This document shows positions 12,719 to 25,440 of a stretch of DNA of 64,000 nucleotides, piece by piece. The notes below the pieces were generated by a model. It was not told where the DNA came from. It made no database searches and saw only the letters and a program-made list of their open reading frames with translations. Location of the stretch: positions 120,706,467 through 120,770,466 of the forward strand of contig CM041084.1 in the NCBI GenBank assembly GCA_023079485.1, written 5' to 3'. This DNA is from Archilochus colubris. Lineage: Eukaryota; Chordata; Aves; Apodiformes; Trochilidae. The translations under genes and the position numbers were made by a program. How positions within the stretch are numbered: the first letter of the stretch is position 1; every line of letters begins with the position of its first letter.

Positions 12719-12805
12719 CACTTTTATGTAGTACTTCTGTCTCAGAAGGCTGTGAAGATTACAACAAGGGCCCAAAACGTAACAAATCTGTCACACTAAT
12801 TTTGT

Positions 12806-13195
12806 TCAGGAAAGAATTCAGAACAGGTACAGAGAAGTGTTACTAAAATGGCCAGGGGAAGGAGAAGAGGAGGTGCTGAAAGAGTTTGGATTGTTCAGCC
12901 TAGGAAAATGAAGGCTGAATGTAGGATACAGAAAAACATCAGAAGTTTTAAACACCTGGTAGACAGAGAAGCTGTTACAACTGGGCATCAACATGGTTAA
13001 CTGGCCCTGAGCAAGTTTTGCCTGGAAATAGTAAGATGGTTTCTAACATTCACAGATTCTGAAAGACTTCTGAGGGGTGGATTAGCAACAAATCAGTGGA
13101 GACACTGTTCATTAAATGGGATGATACATCATGTCTGTGGTAGCAAGGACTTGATTTGATGAAACAGATTGTCCCTTCCTGTCTAAAATTGTGAT
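12806..13195 (+). mobile_element. Old, decayed CR1-like fragment
   Basis: A weaker match to CR1 than its neighbour. It reads GAACAGGTACAGAGAAG, then TTGTTCAGCCTAGGAAAATGAAGGCTGA, then a part corresponding to AACTGGCC..GAGCAAGTTTTGCCTGGAAATAG..AAGATGGTTTCTAAC. It ends near GTCCCTTCCTGTCTAAAATT. That order and wording resemble the ancient CR1 lineages shared with turtles and crocodiles rather than the younger avian subfamilies. No frame stays open. The element is much older than the copy at 12224, or belongs to a fast-decayed lineage; precise ends are uncertain. Confidence 0.6.
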
Positions 13196-16100
13196 GTAAA
13201 TTATTATAATTTTAGACTCCTAGTAAAATATACACATTGATTGGGGCATCAAGCTCAAGGCACAGAGCAGATGACTCAGATCTGTTAAAATAGCTCAATT
13301 AGCCCACCCAACAAAAAGGTTGAATTAAGCTCTTTTAATAATGTTAAAACTAAATAACATTCCTGAAGTCTTCAGTTTTCTGAAAAGTTGTAACTGATCT
13401 GACTATACTGTAGTCTTTGGCAAAGTATTTTGCTGATTGAAAGTTTTCCTTATTTTTCTATGCCTCAATTTTCTTTGGCGTGTGCTTTCTAAAGGGACAA
13501 AAGGATAATTGAGAAGCTACAGAATGCAGCATTGTTTTCGTCATTCTACCAATGAAATAGTGCAATACAGTTCTTTTGGGAACATGAGAAAGAAAGTCAG
13601 TATAAAACCTCAGATCTGAGATTCAAGTTTTTAATACGGATTTTTAAAGGAATTTTGTTTTCTGATATGATAACATTCTCATTTGCAGTGCATACTTTTT
13701 TCTCTCTTATAGTATGCTCTGAAGCTTGAGAAGTTTTGTAGCGATAGAAGCAGTAGAAGCTTCAAAGATGGAGAAGCAGCAGCTAAACTGCTGGAGAAGT
13801 TAGAGCTCTGGTATTTGAAAAGACAATCTATCCTTGCAATATCTGTTTTCAAGTATATTGCTTAATAAGCATGTTCTGTGTCAGCTGCTTACTCCAGTGT
13901 TTTATTCTAAAAAAGTAAGGTATGTATGTAAGTAGTTGGGGAAAATATTTTCCAGGGAATGGAACACAGCTGAGAGCTAACTGAATTAATTATAAGTTGA
14001 TGATGCAAATTAGGGGAATATATTTTTTCCCTGATTACTGAATATGTTTAGTAAAAATCACATTCATTTGTGAAGAATAAACACACATGCTATAATTAAA
14101 CTGTATTTACTTTTGACGTATGCCTGTTAGCTGAAAACATGCACAAGTGGTGGCTATAAACTTACTGATGAAAGTGTCTCCTGCCAAAACCCTGGTGTTC
14201 TGTTGAAGATTAAAGCAAATAACTTGTGGTTTCTTTATTATAGCTGGCTCTGACAGCATATATAAACTGACGGGAAATTTCCATTGAATCCATGGTGTTT
14301 CAGGATTCTGCTAGATGTGCATATGCACATACAGGAAGGTTCAGTGAAATTTCAGCTTTAACAGGAAATGGTGGGATATGAATTGCTGAGGAGACAAGGC
14401 TTTGGGGATGTCCCAGTTCCCTCCAAACTATCCTGAAGAGTGAAATGTACCTGATTACCTGCTTCAGGCTTGGGACAAAGGAGTACTTTTTTCTTCCTTC
14501 CCTCCCACATAAACAAAATGTAAACATGTACCTGTTGGAGCAGTTCCTAAACAGGCAGTAAATGATCTAACTCTGGAACTGGAAGCAATAAAGCTGCTTC
14601 AGACTGAAGTTACGCCTGAGCTAATTGCCCAGGTGCAGTGCTGTATTTCAGAGGCTACGCTGCTCTAAGATACTGTAAACTTACCTGCTCAGGGAAGCCT
14701 TGACAAATTGCCTCGTAATATTTAGACAGAACCCAAGTGAATCATCAGAAAGACAGAAAATATCAAAAGTGAAACTCTTTGGGTTATTTTAGATACTCAC
14801 CTGGTAGTATGGGCATTGCAGTAGCATTCTTAGTTAGTCAGCAACACCATATTATTCCTGTGGGATCAGTGCCTCATTCACAGAACACAATTGGTGCTGA
14901 GTAAGTCTGAGCTGTCATGAATTGCTAAAATGGTGAATATTGTGTGTTACACTCTGTAATGTCTAAATGATGTCTTGTGAAACATGGATGTCTACTGCTG
15001 CTTGCACTGAAATAGGTATACAGTGTGCAGGAAATGGAATAAAGATCAGGTACAAAATAAGGATGAATTTCATGCTGTGGTGGACATCTGGCTTTCAACC
15101 CTTTCTTTGCCAGGGATTTAGAGGATGACTTGCTGGAAGTTCTGAGAGAAGTCTATATTTCTTGTTAGTAAAGTGTGAGGCTATAATGCTTCTTGGTTAA
15201 ACAGGACTTATAGATACTATATGAAGATTTATTAAGCAAATGTATGCTTAAACCATCTGACTAGAAAAAAGAAATGAAAGGCCAAATAGTAAAGTGACTG
15301 GACTTCTTTTCTGGGTAAGTAAAAGGCAAGTTTTCTTTGCAGGTCTACCTCTACATTTGTAAATGGCTTGGGAAAGGCTCACTTCTTTGTGACCCTGTGA
15401 GTCTTCTCATCTTATCTCTTGTGTCTGTATTAAGACTATGAATGTGTATGAAGAGCTGCATTGTCTATCAGTATCAATTTGAATGGTGCATAGCACAGTG
15501 AAGGCTCAGTTTCATCTGGATTATGTAGGCATTAGCAAGAAAAAGCAAACACACTGATAAATGAAATTGCCTAATTAAAATACGTTTGAGATTATCAACT
15601 GGAGGTATAAAACATATAATAGATTGATATATTAATCCAACAAAATTTTTTTCTTGTTCTGCATATATTGAAATCATCAAAGCACCAGAAAACAGATTTA
15701 AAGTTTTGATGCCATAAAATTTCTCATCTGACCTGTAGAAAAAAATAACAATTTTTTCCTCATGTATTTCAGAACCTGGAATCTATCTCCTAAAAGAGTT
15801 TGTTACTTCTTATACTTTCCCAGGCATATTTTAGGGGGAGACATGCAAACCCCCATAAAAATCAGTTCAAGAATCACTTGGTAAAAGGGTGCTTAGTCAT
15901 TTTTTTACTTTAGCATTTCCAAAGGCTTTCAAATACCTCAGAACATGCCACAGTAGACCTTAGACACTGAAATTAGTATTATTAAATTTGTGTGTATTAT
16001 GTTGTGATCATTGTATAAACATCATGTCTATTAGAACAAAATAATCCTTTAGACTTAACCTGCTCAAGGAGATGCAAAAGAATTTATTTGTTCATATGTA

Positions 16101-16300
16101 GCAACAGACTATTACAACTTTGTGTTTAGTTCTTATCGTACGAAATTGCAGAATAAATTATTTAGTCAAACTGAGGGATTTTTCATCGTTTTTGCCATTT
16201 TATCCTGGGAAGCTGAAAAGTTAAATGCCTTTTCCATAGAATGTCAGAGAGAACATGATGTAACTTATGTTTGGTTCCATGCATTATTTCAAGTGTATGT
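13196..16300. other. Noncoding stretch, no gene seen
   Basis: About 3.1 kb with no recognisable gene or transposon. The only marked structure is a perfect 16-bp palindrome at 14315-14330, some 50 bases downstream of a TATATAAAC word. Open frames are short on both strands. Confidence 0.5.
14315..14330. promoter_or_regulatory. Perfect 16-bp palindrome (possible dimer-binding site)
   Basis: ATGTGCATATGCACAT is its own reverse complement. It contains two overlapping ATGC/GCAT half-sites in the style of POU-factor dimer sites. A function is inference only; a perfect 16-mer dyad can occur by chance in a genome of this size. Confidence 0.3.
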
Positions 16301-16402
16301 ATTGTTATATATTTTGTTATATATAGAGAGACATACATAAATGCATACATACGTATACATGTATACATTGTTATATATGCTGTTATATAAGTGTACATAC
16401 AC
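16291..16402. repeat. TA/CA-rich tract with a duplicated motif
   Basis: AT-rich alternating purine-pyrimidine DNA. The motif ATTGTTATATATnnTGTTATATA occurs at 16301-16323 and again at 16367-16389, 66 bases apart. Between them are (ACAT)n words and the perfect 14-bp palindrome GTATACATGTATAC at 16353-16366. The tract ends where the CR1 fragment begins. It could extrude a cruciform or Z-like structure; that is inference. Confidence 0.8.
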
Positions 16403-16405
16403 TGT

Positions 16406-16814
16406 TTCGAGCGTCAAGGATCTGAAGCACAAGTCTTATGAGGAGCAGCTGAGCAAGCTGGGATTCTTTAGTATGAAGAAAAAGTCTGAAGGGAGACTTT
16501 ATCAATCTCTACAACTATCTGAGAGGAGGCTGTGGCAAGGCTGTGTTGGTGTCCCAAGAAGCAAGTGGTAGAATCAGAGGAAATTGCCTCAGGTTGCACC
16601 AGGGGAGGTTGAATTGGATATTAAGAAAAATTTCTTCACTGAAAGGGTTGTCAGGCACTAGAACAGGTGGCCTAGAGAAGTGATTGGGTCACTATCCATG
16701 GAGGTGTTTAAAAGATGCACTTAGGGCATGGTTTACTGATGGACCTGGCAGTTTTAGGTTAATGGTTGGACCTGATGATCTTAAAGGTCTTTTCCATTCT
16801 ATATGATTCTGTGG
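16406..16814 (+). mobile_element. CR1 LINE fragment, 3' end
   Basis: Matches the end of CR1 ORF2 and its 3' UTR. Landmarks run in order: AAGCACAAGTCTTATGAGGAGC (hKSYEE-like), TCTCTACAACTATCTGA (LYNYL-like), TTGAATTGGATATTAAGAAAAATTTCTTC (LDIKKNFF-like), ACTAGAACAGGTGGCC (in place of the usual WNRLP codons), ATCCATGGAGGTGTTTAAAAGA, and the subfamily 3' end TGGTTGGACCTGATGATCTTAAAGGTCTTTTCC followed by two degraded octamers. The 3' UTR wording differs from the copy at 12224, so it belongs to another CR1 subfamily. Several indels are present (for example where the conserved NRTRGN region should be), so it is inactive. Confidence 0.93.
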
Positions 16815-17511
16815 TCTGTTTTGCTGATACAGAAAGACAGCTTTTGGAAGCTGGACTGGCTTTGTCCTGCCTACATTACATTGCAACACATCGTCTATGT
16901 ATACCTCGAGTCTCATGATGAAGATGAGGGGCATGGTCTTCAGCTCACAAGTGAAAAATTGAGTTCCAAGTATTTTATTTTTTTTTTAATTAAAACAATA
17001 CTTATTCTCTTCTTCTAATTCTACTCCCTGAGAAACAGGGTTTGGTTTTATGCGAGTCTTATGCCCAGTGATATTTTAATGAATTTTGAATTTTTGAGAA
17101 AGCTATTTTACTTGCATGCAATTCATAGTTTCACTCAGGAGCTACATCCAGCAATGAGGTTTTAGATTCAGAAGCTACAGGACACTTCTGAACTACAGTA
17201 CTTTGTGGAGGTTAGATCTGGTGGTAGCTGCAGCAAGGAGTGATGCTGTTGCATTTCACTGCCAGGAAAAGAGCTCACTTTGACAATCTTTATCAAATTG
17301 TTTTTCTCTTTGGCTATGGAGTGGAAAAATTATGAAACACTTAATTTTTTAAATGGTGGAAGGACATTGTTTAGAAGCATAGGATGTGTTTTAAATCAGA
17401 TGAAAAACATGGCTGAGAGTAACAGACCATGGTACACCTGGTATGTGTGGAAGAGAGGTGCTGGTGGTAAAATGTGCATTATTTGAAAAGGGGCCTTTAT
17501 TTTTCACAGAA
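16815..17511. other. Spacer between two CR1 copies, no gene seen
   Basis: About 700 bases of mixed sequence separating a plus-strand and a minus-strand CR1. It contains a T-rich run near 16975-16988. No coding or repeat similarity is recognised. Confidence 0.5.
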
Positions 17512-17935
17512 TCAAAATGGTTTTGGTTAGAATGGACCTTTAAAACTCATCTAGTCCAGCTCCCCCCTGGCAATGATCACTGACAGCTTCAAAGGGGTCA
17601 GGTTGTTCAGAGCCCTGTCCAACCTGGTCTTGAATATTTCCAGTGATGGGACATCTGCCACCTCTCTGGGCAACCTGTTCCAGTTTTCACCACCTTCGCT
17701 GTAAAAAAATTTCATCCTTATATATATTCTCTGACTACACCCTCTTACAGTTTTTTAAAAAATATGCTTTGTCCTATTGCAACAGGCCCAACTAAAGAGA
17801 CTGTCCTTGTATTTCTTATGACACTGTTAAGTCCTGAAATACCCCAACACTCTCAGCCTTTCTTCCCAGATGAGGTGTTCCATTCCTCTGATCATTTTTG
17901 TGGCTCTATGCCTTGCAAATGTGAAAAATAATTTC
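17512..17935 (-). mobile_element. CR1 LINE fragment, 3' end
   Basis: Read on the minus strand this is CR1 ending near 17512. On the plus strand the order is the degraded terminus (CACAGAATCAAAATGG), GGACCTTTAAAACTCATCTAGTCCAGCTCCCCC, then TCCAACCTGGTCTTGAATATTTCCAGTGATGGGACATC, then CTCTCTGGGCAACCTGTTCCAG, then GTTCCATTCCTCTGATCATTTTTGTGGC. The last words correspond to ORF2 sequence upstream of the WNRLP region. Frames are broken. The 5' edge is not sharp and could lie anywhere from about 17912 to 17945. Confidence 0.93.
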
Positions 17936-20110
17936 TTGTATATTTTGTTTGTACCTTTTAAGCTGTCTGTCCCATTCTGTGTATTTTCAGTTCAAAATCA
18001 GGTTACCATACAATTCATTCAAAAGTTCTCATAATATTTTGTTTCGGTGTATCTGTCCAGGCTCAGATGACAGTATAATTTTCTATGTCACATAAAAGTG
18101 GATTTAAATTGTTAATAAATGGAATTATTTTCCTTTAGATCTTTGCACATGGTATATATTATATAAAATGGTGGCTGGTCAGACTACTACTTTTAAATGA
18201 GTGCATAAGAGGATGGATGGATTTAATTCATTTTGGATATCTGGACCTAGTAGATTCTCCTACCCAGGGCTAGCCACTTACTACTCCAGTCTGTACTCTC
18301 TAACTCTGACCCCCATCTGCAATTTCAAAGGATATTCAGTAGAAGGGAAGCAAAAAGCTGCCCATCTTGTTGCTGCACAGTGCTTTAGAGTTAGACAATC
18401 AGCTTACAGAAATTCCAAGCCCCCATTGTAAGAATTCCCACCAAATCCTAAACTTTCTCAGTAAAGTTATTTTCTGCCTTACTCTCTTTTTCTCTCATGG
18501 CCACAATTCCAAATTGTATATCACAGTGCTCACATTCAGACCTGGTATGGAATTCTTCCTCCTAAACTGACCTTGATGTTACCCCAAGCACTCACTCTGT
18601 GCCTGTGCTGATCTGGTTAACACCACATAGATAATGAGGTCTTTGAATTTTGTTTCCAGAGATTGTTTCTTACTGCATTATTTTGATTATAAAATACTGC
18701 TTTATCTGTACATATGTATCAGGGTGTCACAGCTTACATATAGCAATATGTATTAGCATTTCTTCAATGAAGCAAAAACTTGCACATTTTTTCTTCTTTA
18801 GCTCCTGCTTCATTACTTGTGATTCATCATTTCCAGTGTTTTGTTCTGATAAATCTTCAACATGGTTTCATTTTTCTGCTATTATACAGTGTCAACTAGC
18901 TCACAAAACCAGAAGAATAGTTATTAAAATGTTCACGCTTCACAAATAATATTTTGACTGTTGAATAGATATAAAAGTCCAGTAGGAAAAATATTCTGAC
19001 ATGATTTGTAACATGCTATCTTTCAAAGGAAAAAATATCAAAATATAATTGAAACAGCCTGCTCATGATGCAATCCCCTTCCCATTTTCAAATGAAGGAA
19101 GGAAGCACACAGTATGCATTTTTCTGTGAATCTCAGTGCTTAGATCTACACAATATATCTATTGAAGCAGACAGTTAGGTAACTTTTCACAAAAGAAAAA
19201 TAAACAAATATTGTGATTGCTTTGATGGTGTGAAACTTAGAATTCATTACTGAAATTATTTCTCTATATGTTTAATTTTAATACATAATTATTCTATTGA
19301 TTTGTATCTGAGTATTTGCAAGATTTGGGACATCATGTTTAATGGAAAGAGAGCTTGAACTGTGAAAGCACAAGACTTCTTGTTAAAATGAAACCATTAG
19401 CTTAATGCAGGATGCAGAAAACGTACTGAAGGGATGAGAAATTCCTCTTGTTAAATGTTTACGACTTGCACCATGTTTGAAAAGCAGACTGTTTAGCCCT
19501 CCCTCTGTAATGTGTTGGCCAGATTTTTCAGATTCTTTGGGGCTAGAAGCTACTTTGTGTAATGTAAAATTAAAAAAATATCTAAATGAAACATTGATGG
19601 ACTTGTGCATGAAATACAAAAAAACCCTATATCTTTTCCATATATTTTCTGTTATACAAAAATTAAGACACGATAGACCTGTATTTCTAGAATATATAGT
19701 TATGCATGGACACATATGTCTGAAAATAAAATATACACATGAATATGTTATATAGGTGTCTTTCTTCTCCCTGCAAGGTTAAGCTGATTAAATCAAACTC
19801 TGTTCTTTCTGTTTCATCCATCACTACCAACAGATAGGAGAAACAGCATCCACCTTCTGAAATATTTTTTTTGTTTTTATGATGTGTGAGACAGAAAGAA
19901 GGTTTAATTTAATCTGTTGGATTGACTTTGCAGACATGAAACATGAGTAACTGAAGCAGTATCTTAAGTTAAGTAACCTGAACAAACATGACATGGAAAT
20001 CAAAAACGAGTTTATAAATACAATGCTTAAGCCCTACTTCGATCTTTCCCTTTTATAAGGATACTTGAAAAGACACCACCTCTTAGAAGAAAATTTACCA
20101 TAAACAGGCT

Positions 20111-20249
20111 GGTGTTTTTTCTGCAGTTGTGGGGGTTTTTTTGTTGTTGTTGGCTTTGTTTGTTTGGGGTTTTTTTCGGTTTGGGATTTTTTGTTTGGTT
20201 TGGGTTTGTTTTTGTTGTTATTGTTTTTCTTTTATTTCTCTTTTCCTTA
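20111..20249. repeat. G/T-rich low-complexity tract
   Basis: About 140 bases almost without A or C: G5, T7, (TTG)n, GGGG-T7, TTTGGG, then pyrimidine-rich CTTTTATTTCTCTTTTCCTTAG at its right end. Several G3-G5 runs sit on the plus strand. It is the mirror class of the A/C tract at 12553-12718. The right end happens to look like a polypyrimidine-AG acceptor, but no exon follows. Confidence 0.85.
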
Positions 20250-23200
20250 GTTCTTATTCAATTTGTGGAAGCTCCCTTTGATGTACATGCTCAGATTATT
20301 TAGTGATTTTTTCATTTGGTTACAAATAAAAATAGAAGACCCAGAACAGCAATGATGTGTTCTGGCCTATACTGAATCTACTTCAAGGTAGTTATTGCTT
20401 TGCATTTGTTTTTTACAGTGATACATATTTATTTAATGAAACTGTCTTAGCAACAACTGAGGTTCCAAGGAACAATTTTCTAGTTTAAAAGCTTTTTAAA
20501 TTGGAAGTGAAATCAGAAAGGCTTGGTTTTTTAAATGGCTTTTCCATGTTGAATGGTTTGCTTTAAATGCCAATAATATTTAGAGTAAAAGGAAATTTAG
20601 AGTATAGCTATAGAAACATCATGTGTTTCTCTGAGACATCTACCTCACCTCTTTTCCACCCAAATAAACTCAGTCTGAATTTGACTTTTAATTAAGAAAT
20701 GCCTAATCTTAACCCTTTCAAAATTTAGCATTCGCTTATAGTACTTGCAGGCAGCCATATCTTCTGAAACAATAGGTAAAATACTTTTGAGATTCTAAAT
20801 ATAATGATGGAAATCAATGCTTATTTTACTTAGCAATGTAGCTGTTTAAAGCATTAAGATTTCACTTTTGCTTTTTATTCAGTTTTGTGCTAGAATGCGA
20901 CTTCCAATGTACAAATTTTGAGCTATTTATTTATGAAGTGATCCCTAATACTTGTCATACTTATCTGCATCTCTTCTAGAAAGAACTCTGGTAACTGAGG
21001 TAGTTACAAACCCTGAAGCACGTTTTATAGGTACTGGAAATGTAACTTTGAACATGTCATGGTTTGCAGCTCTGTGTAAGGGAAGAGTTAGAGTGGATTT
21101 CAGCCACTTCTGTAGTATTTCCAGTTTCAAAAATGAGTTCAGAGTGGTGTGTGAAGTTGAGCCATTGCAGAATTTTAACAGCTTCCTCCCCTAGAACCCA
21201 TGGTGGTTTTATTGTCTGTGAATGGTACTTTAGTTTTCTATTTCTGAATGATTATGTACCCTAGATTTCTGCAAGACAATGCTGAGACTTTGAGAAATGT
21301 TTATTCAAGCTTATTTGAGTTTCTGTACAGAAACATTAGTACAGCAAAAATGTCTTTCACCAGATCCAAGTAGTGTAAAAGTTCTGTAGTCAATATGAGA
21401 TCCTTCCTTATATATTAATTAATTGCTGAAATTACCGTAGGGGTATAAAAGTAGAGATTGCTGATATTCAGAATCACTGATACAAAATGTCAGGCTTATA
21501 AACTTGTTATTTAATGTACTCTTCAAATTATCAACTATCTTTTTTTTTTACTTCCTTGACAATATATTCTAATACAATACTAAAAAAATTTAGTTACAAA
21601 CAGTGTCAAGTTTTTGCATTTTAAAAGAAGTTGATTCTGCTTATGAAGTCCTCTTAAGCAGCAATGAAGTACATTTTTAACAGACATAGGACAGAGAGAT
21701 GCAATGGTACTATGCTAAAGCTCCTATGTTAACCTTATTAACTAAAGTTAACTACAGGCTAATTTAGCAATGACTGCAATATATAAGAACAGATGGCTGG
21801 TGGATGACTTCCTTCTGTGTACTGAAAAATTCTAATTAAGGCAAAATTAAATGAATTAATAATATCATAAAACTACTATTCCACTTTTTACTATAGATTA
21901 TGCCCTCCTTAGCAGGGAAAATTGCATTAATTGCTTCAAGAAAAGAACCATTCAGTGGCTGCAGAGGACTTGGTGGTGAACTGTTCCACTTCCTGCCATT
22001 GCACAGTAATGCCTAATGTGACCACACGGCATTCACAAATCATAAGAAAAGCATGCAGCAAGTTTTTTTTCTCCAAAACCAAAGCACTCTGTCATTTAAA
22101 TAACCAGAAAATCTCAAAGAGCTATAGCACATTTTAAAAAGTTTTTATCCATGTTTTCTAGAAGCTCCTAAAAAGAGATATGCATAAGACCTGGCATTAC
22201 TCTCAATAGAGGACATAATTATGCTTGGTACACTGCTTAGGCTGCAAAAATGTTCTTATATTATGTCCCATAAGCAGCATTAAATTTGATTGCACTAATG
22301 AGCTTTCTCTACATGTAATAGGTCATAATTTGGTTGTAGAGAGTGTTAAAAGTGAGTGAGGAACTATGTTATACTACTTTCAAATAATTTATTGCTGTCA
22401 ATAGTATTTTGTGGTATATTTGAGCAGGATATTTTGACCCTTGTTTGTATCAAGTGTAAATTCTTTCTAGTGAGATATAGAATCAATGTTTGCTTCTTTT
22501 CTAGGCTTTTGTGACCCAGTCTTGTCCAGGTCTCTGGTGCCTAGTTGCTATCAGGGTACAATAAGGGTGCAGTCTATCCGCCTGTTGTGAACAATGTAAT
22601 TATTGTGTCACCAAATGGTGGATTTACACTTTTTATTTATTTTTCTAAATGTTGCATGTCCAATCTCATCTCATGTCTGGCTTGTTCAGGTAAATTCTAG
22701 AGCAAAACTTGGAGCTGTTTTAACATTTACAGGCTTGTTGGATCTGGCACAGATAGATTGGGTATCTGGCACTTAGCCTAAATTTGACATACTTCCCACC
22801 TGCCCAGCTGTAGTGCATTGGATATAAACAGTTATGAGAGTCCTTCCCACAGCCTTGATATCTCAAATAGAGAGGGCTGATGGAGTGTGGGGCAGCCTGG
22901 TCTCAGAATGCCCCCATCGTGAAACATTGTGGAGGTACCTCACATGGACTCATGGAGCAGCAGCTGGTGGGACATCATGACTGCCAGAAGCCAGGGCCAA
23001 TCTCTCCAGCTTCCCTGTACTGTCAGAAAAATGCAGATTTTTAGGGAATGATTACGTGAATCACACTGCAGAAGTGCGTGTCCTCTCTAGAAACTACACA
23101 AGCAAGCCAGCTAAATGGGCTGTACATATCTCCAGGTTAGCTATAGGTGGTCTAGTGAATCCCAATCAGGCATGCTAAAGTTTGAATATATAAATGCTCC

Positions 23201-24165
23201 ATGGAATACCTTCCTCCCTTAGTGTTTCATAGCAGCACAAATTGTCCGGGAGTTTATACCAACCATGTGGAAAGCATAGAAAAAAGCACATTAACCTGTG
23301 TAATTGGACCCTGACTCGTGTTAGTTATGATATGTCTACAAGGTAAGTTTGGAAAAATGGCAGCAGTATCCCCATAAATATATGTAAGTAACATCAGAGA
23401 AACCAAAATGAATCAAGGTAAATTTCTTCAACTGGACTTTATGAGAAAACATGGTATCAGTTCCAGAAGAAGACTAATAGTTATATAACACCTGACATTT
23501 TGTACTACAAGGATTTTTGTTAAGCCACAAATGTAGCATAGAATCCTTGAAGACATAGGTATTTGACTCTAATACACACTGGACTATATAGCTAATTAAA
23601 CTGTGACAATTGTCCATACTAGATGCTTATAGCATCACTAATCCTCTATACTCATCACTGTAGCAGGAGCTCTGTAGTCCCCAAAGGAGATGAGTGATAT
23701 GTCTCCTTAGTATAGAAATGTACTGCTCAGTTGTTACAGCAGCAGGAGATCGTAAGATCAAGAGGCTTAATAGCTTAGGTACAAGAGGCAGTGCTAAATT
23801 AACTGCAGTAAAATGCAAGAACTTACTGTATGTTCATAGCACTGCAAGTCCCCTAGCTATACATAAAGGGTGACAAATTGCATGTCTGCAGAGTTTCTAA
23901 GTTAAGCAAGGTTAAGAAGAGTCTTACTACATGTAAGACCAGACGGCGTCTTTCTTTGAATTTTTTTTTTGTGTTTCTAAAACTTTTCCTACTAAAATAT
24001 TGTCCCATGTTGTTGCAAACACATCAAAACTGGGGCTGTTTTGTAGCATGAGATGTATAACTTAAACTGTAAACATAAACACTGAATAATTTGCTTTTAC
24101 TTATTTTCTAACTTGTTCCAAACAAGTTGTGAGATATATTATCATTAGTGGTGCACCTTCATAAC

Positions 24166-24180
24166 TTTTTTTTTTTTTTT
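24166..24180. repeat. Poly-T run (T15)
   Basis: Fifteen T, followed some 80 bases later by a second T-rich patch at about 24263-24296. No retroposed body recognised. Confidence 0.8.
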
Positions 24181-25199
24181 ATCCTTATTTGTGTGGTAAA
24201 TGTGAGGATTAAAACAAAGAATTAAGGGGTTTTATTTTCATAAATTAAATTATTAGAATATTTTGCTCTTTTTATTTTTCTTTTTTTTTCTTTATGTTGT
24301 GATGTAAAGAACCACACTTCAGTTCTTCCTGGTGAAACTATTGACACAAAACAGTAATGCAAACACTTTCATGATGTATTTTTCAAATCTGAAGCTTAAC
24401 ATTGAAGATAAGAAAGGTTACATTTAGGTATTGCACAAGACCATAATAACCTGCATGCTCTTTTAATTACCCAGGTATGTGTTCATAAACACTCTGTCAC
24501 AAACTGGAATGGTTCTTTGATATATTAGCATAGATCAGTTTGACTGAGACAGGTCTCCAAGGAGAGGGGATTGGGAACTATTGCCTCTAGTTTGTGTCCA
24601 CTTTTAGCCTTTTAGCTGACTGTGGTTGCCCCACCTGTACAAAATGCCCCTGGTTCTTTCCTGCTGAAGCTTTCTGAGCAGCAGAAGCAGCTCTTCCTGC
24701 CACACAACCTGTCTCCCACCTCTTCTTTACTGCCTTCAGACGGTGTTTTTCCATCTTAGTATCACTGTTTCTGCTGCAGAGTGAGCTCACTTAACAGTAC
24801 TTGTGCAACTAATTTACCTGTGTCTATGTCAGGTTGGAGCTGATTGCCTGGGGGTAACTTTGCCTCAACAGTTTCTTTCAGGTTTGCTTCTGTGAACAAC
24901 ATTTTGAGCTCTTTTAAAGTTTTTCCTGCATGTACCAATTTTCTTTCTGAGAGTAATTGTTCACATACCAGTTAACCGAGTTCAGAATATGTTTTTGGCT
25001 GTCTCATTTTACTTTGCATATAACATTCTTTCAAATGAAAGAAATTTCGCGGGCTTCTGGGGAAATTCTGCCTTTCTCCAGTGCAAGGTTGCTCACACAG
25101 TTTTATATTTTATTTTCTTTTTCCTTGTAGGCTGTCACTTTGTAGCTGGCAGAAAGCTTTGATTTTCATTTTTCTGCCATATGTGGTTTTCCCAAAATG

Positions 25200-25252
25200 A
25201 AAAAAAAAAAAACAAGCAAACAAAACAATCAACAGACAAACAACCAAAACCC
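25200..25252. repeat. A-run plus A/C-rich tract
   Basis: A13 followed by AACAAGCAAACAAAAC-type units to about 25252. Same class as 952-991. Confidence 0.85.
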
Positions 25253-25410
25253 AGAAAATGAGAAAAGAAATTATTCTATGCATCATGTGAAAGTGGAAGG
25301 GCTTAGAAGTTGGCCTACCTCTCAGCTGATAACAACCATTTGAATGAGAGGGGACAAATGTTTGTCACTGCCTGTTGAATAAAAGAAAAAAAACATCGCT
25401 GGTATTTACA

Positions 25411-25440
25411 AAATTATATAAAATTATGTGAAATTATGTT
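25411..25440. repeat. Three tandem copies of a 10-bp unit
   Basis: AAATTATATA, AAATTATGTG and AAATTATGTT follow one another exactly, sharing AAATTAT. A short variable tandem repeat. Confidence 0.85.

Noticed and set aside
12522..12719. Gly/Phe-rich minus-strand frame
   Set aside because: It is only the translation of the A/C low-complexity tract and the CR1 end.
19383..19755. Overlapping 110-codon minus and 92-codon plus frames
   Set aside because: Open on both strands at once in AT-rich DNA, with no known domain on either.
24587..24790. Basic 67-residue minus-strand frame ending KRLKVDTN
   Set aside because: No ATG at its 5' limit, no known homologue by eye, no splice context; left as a better-mixed patch.
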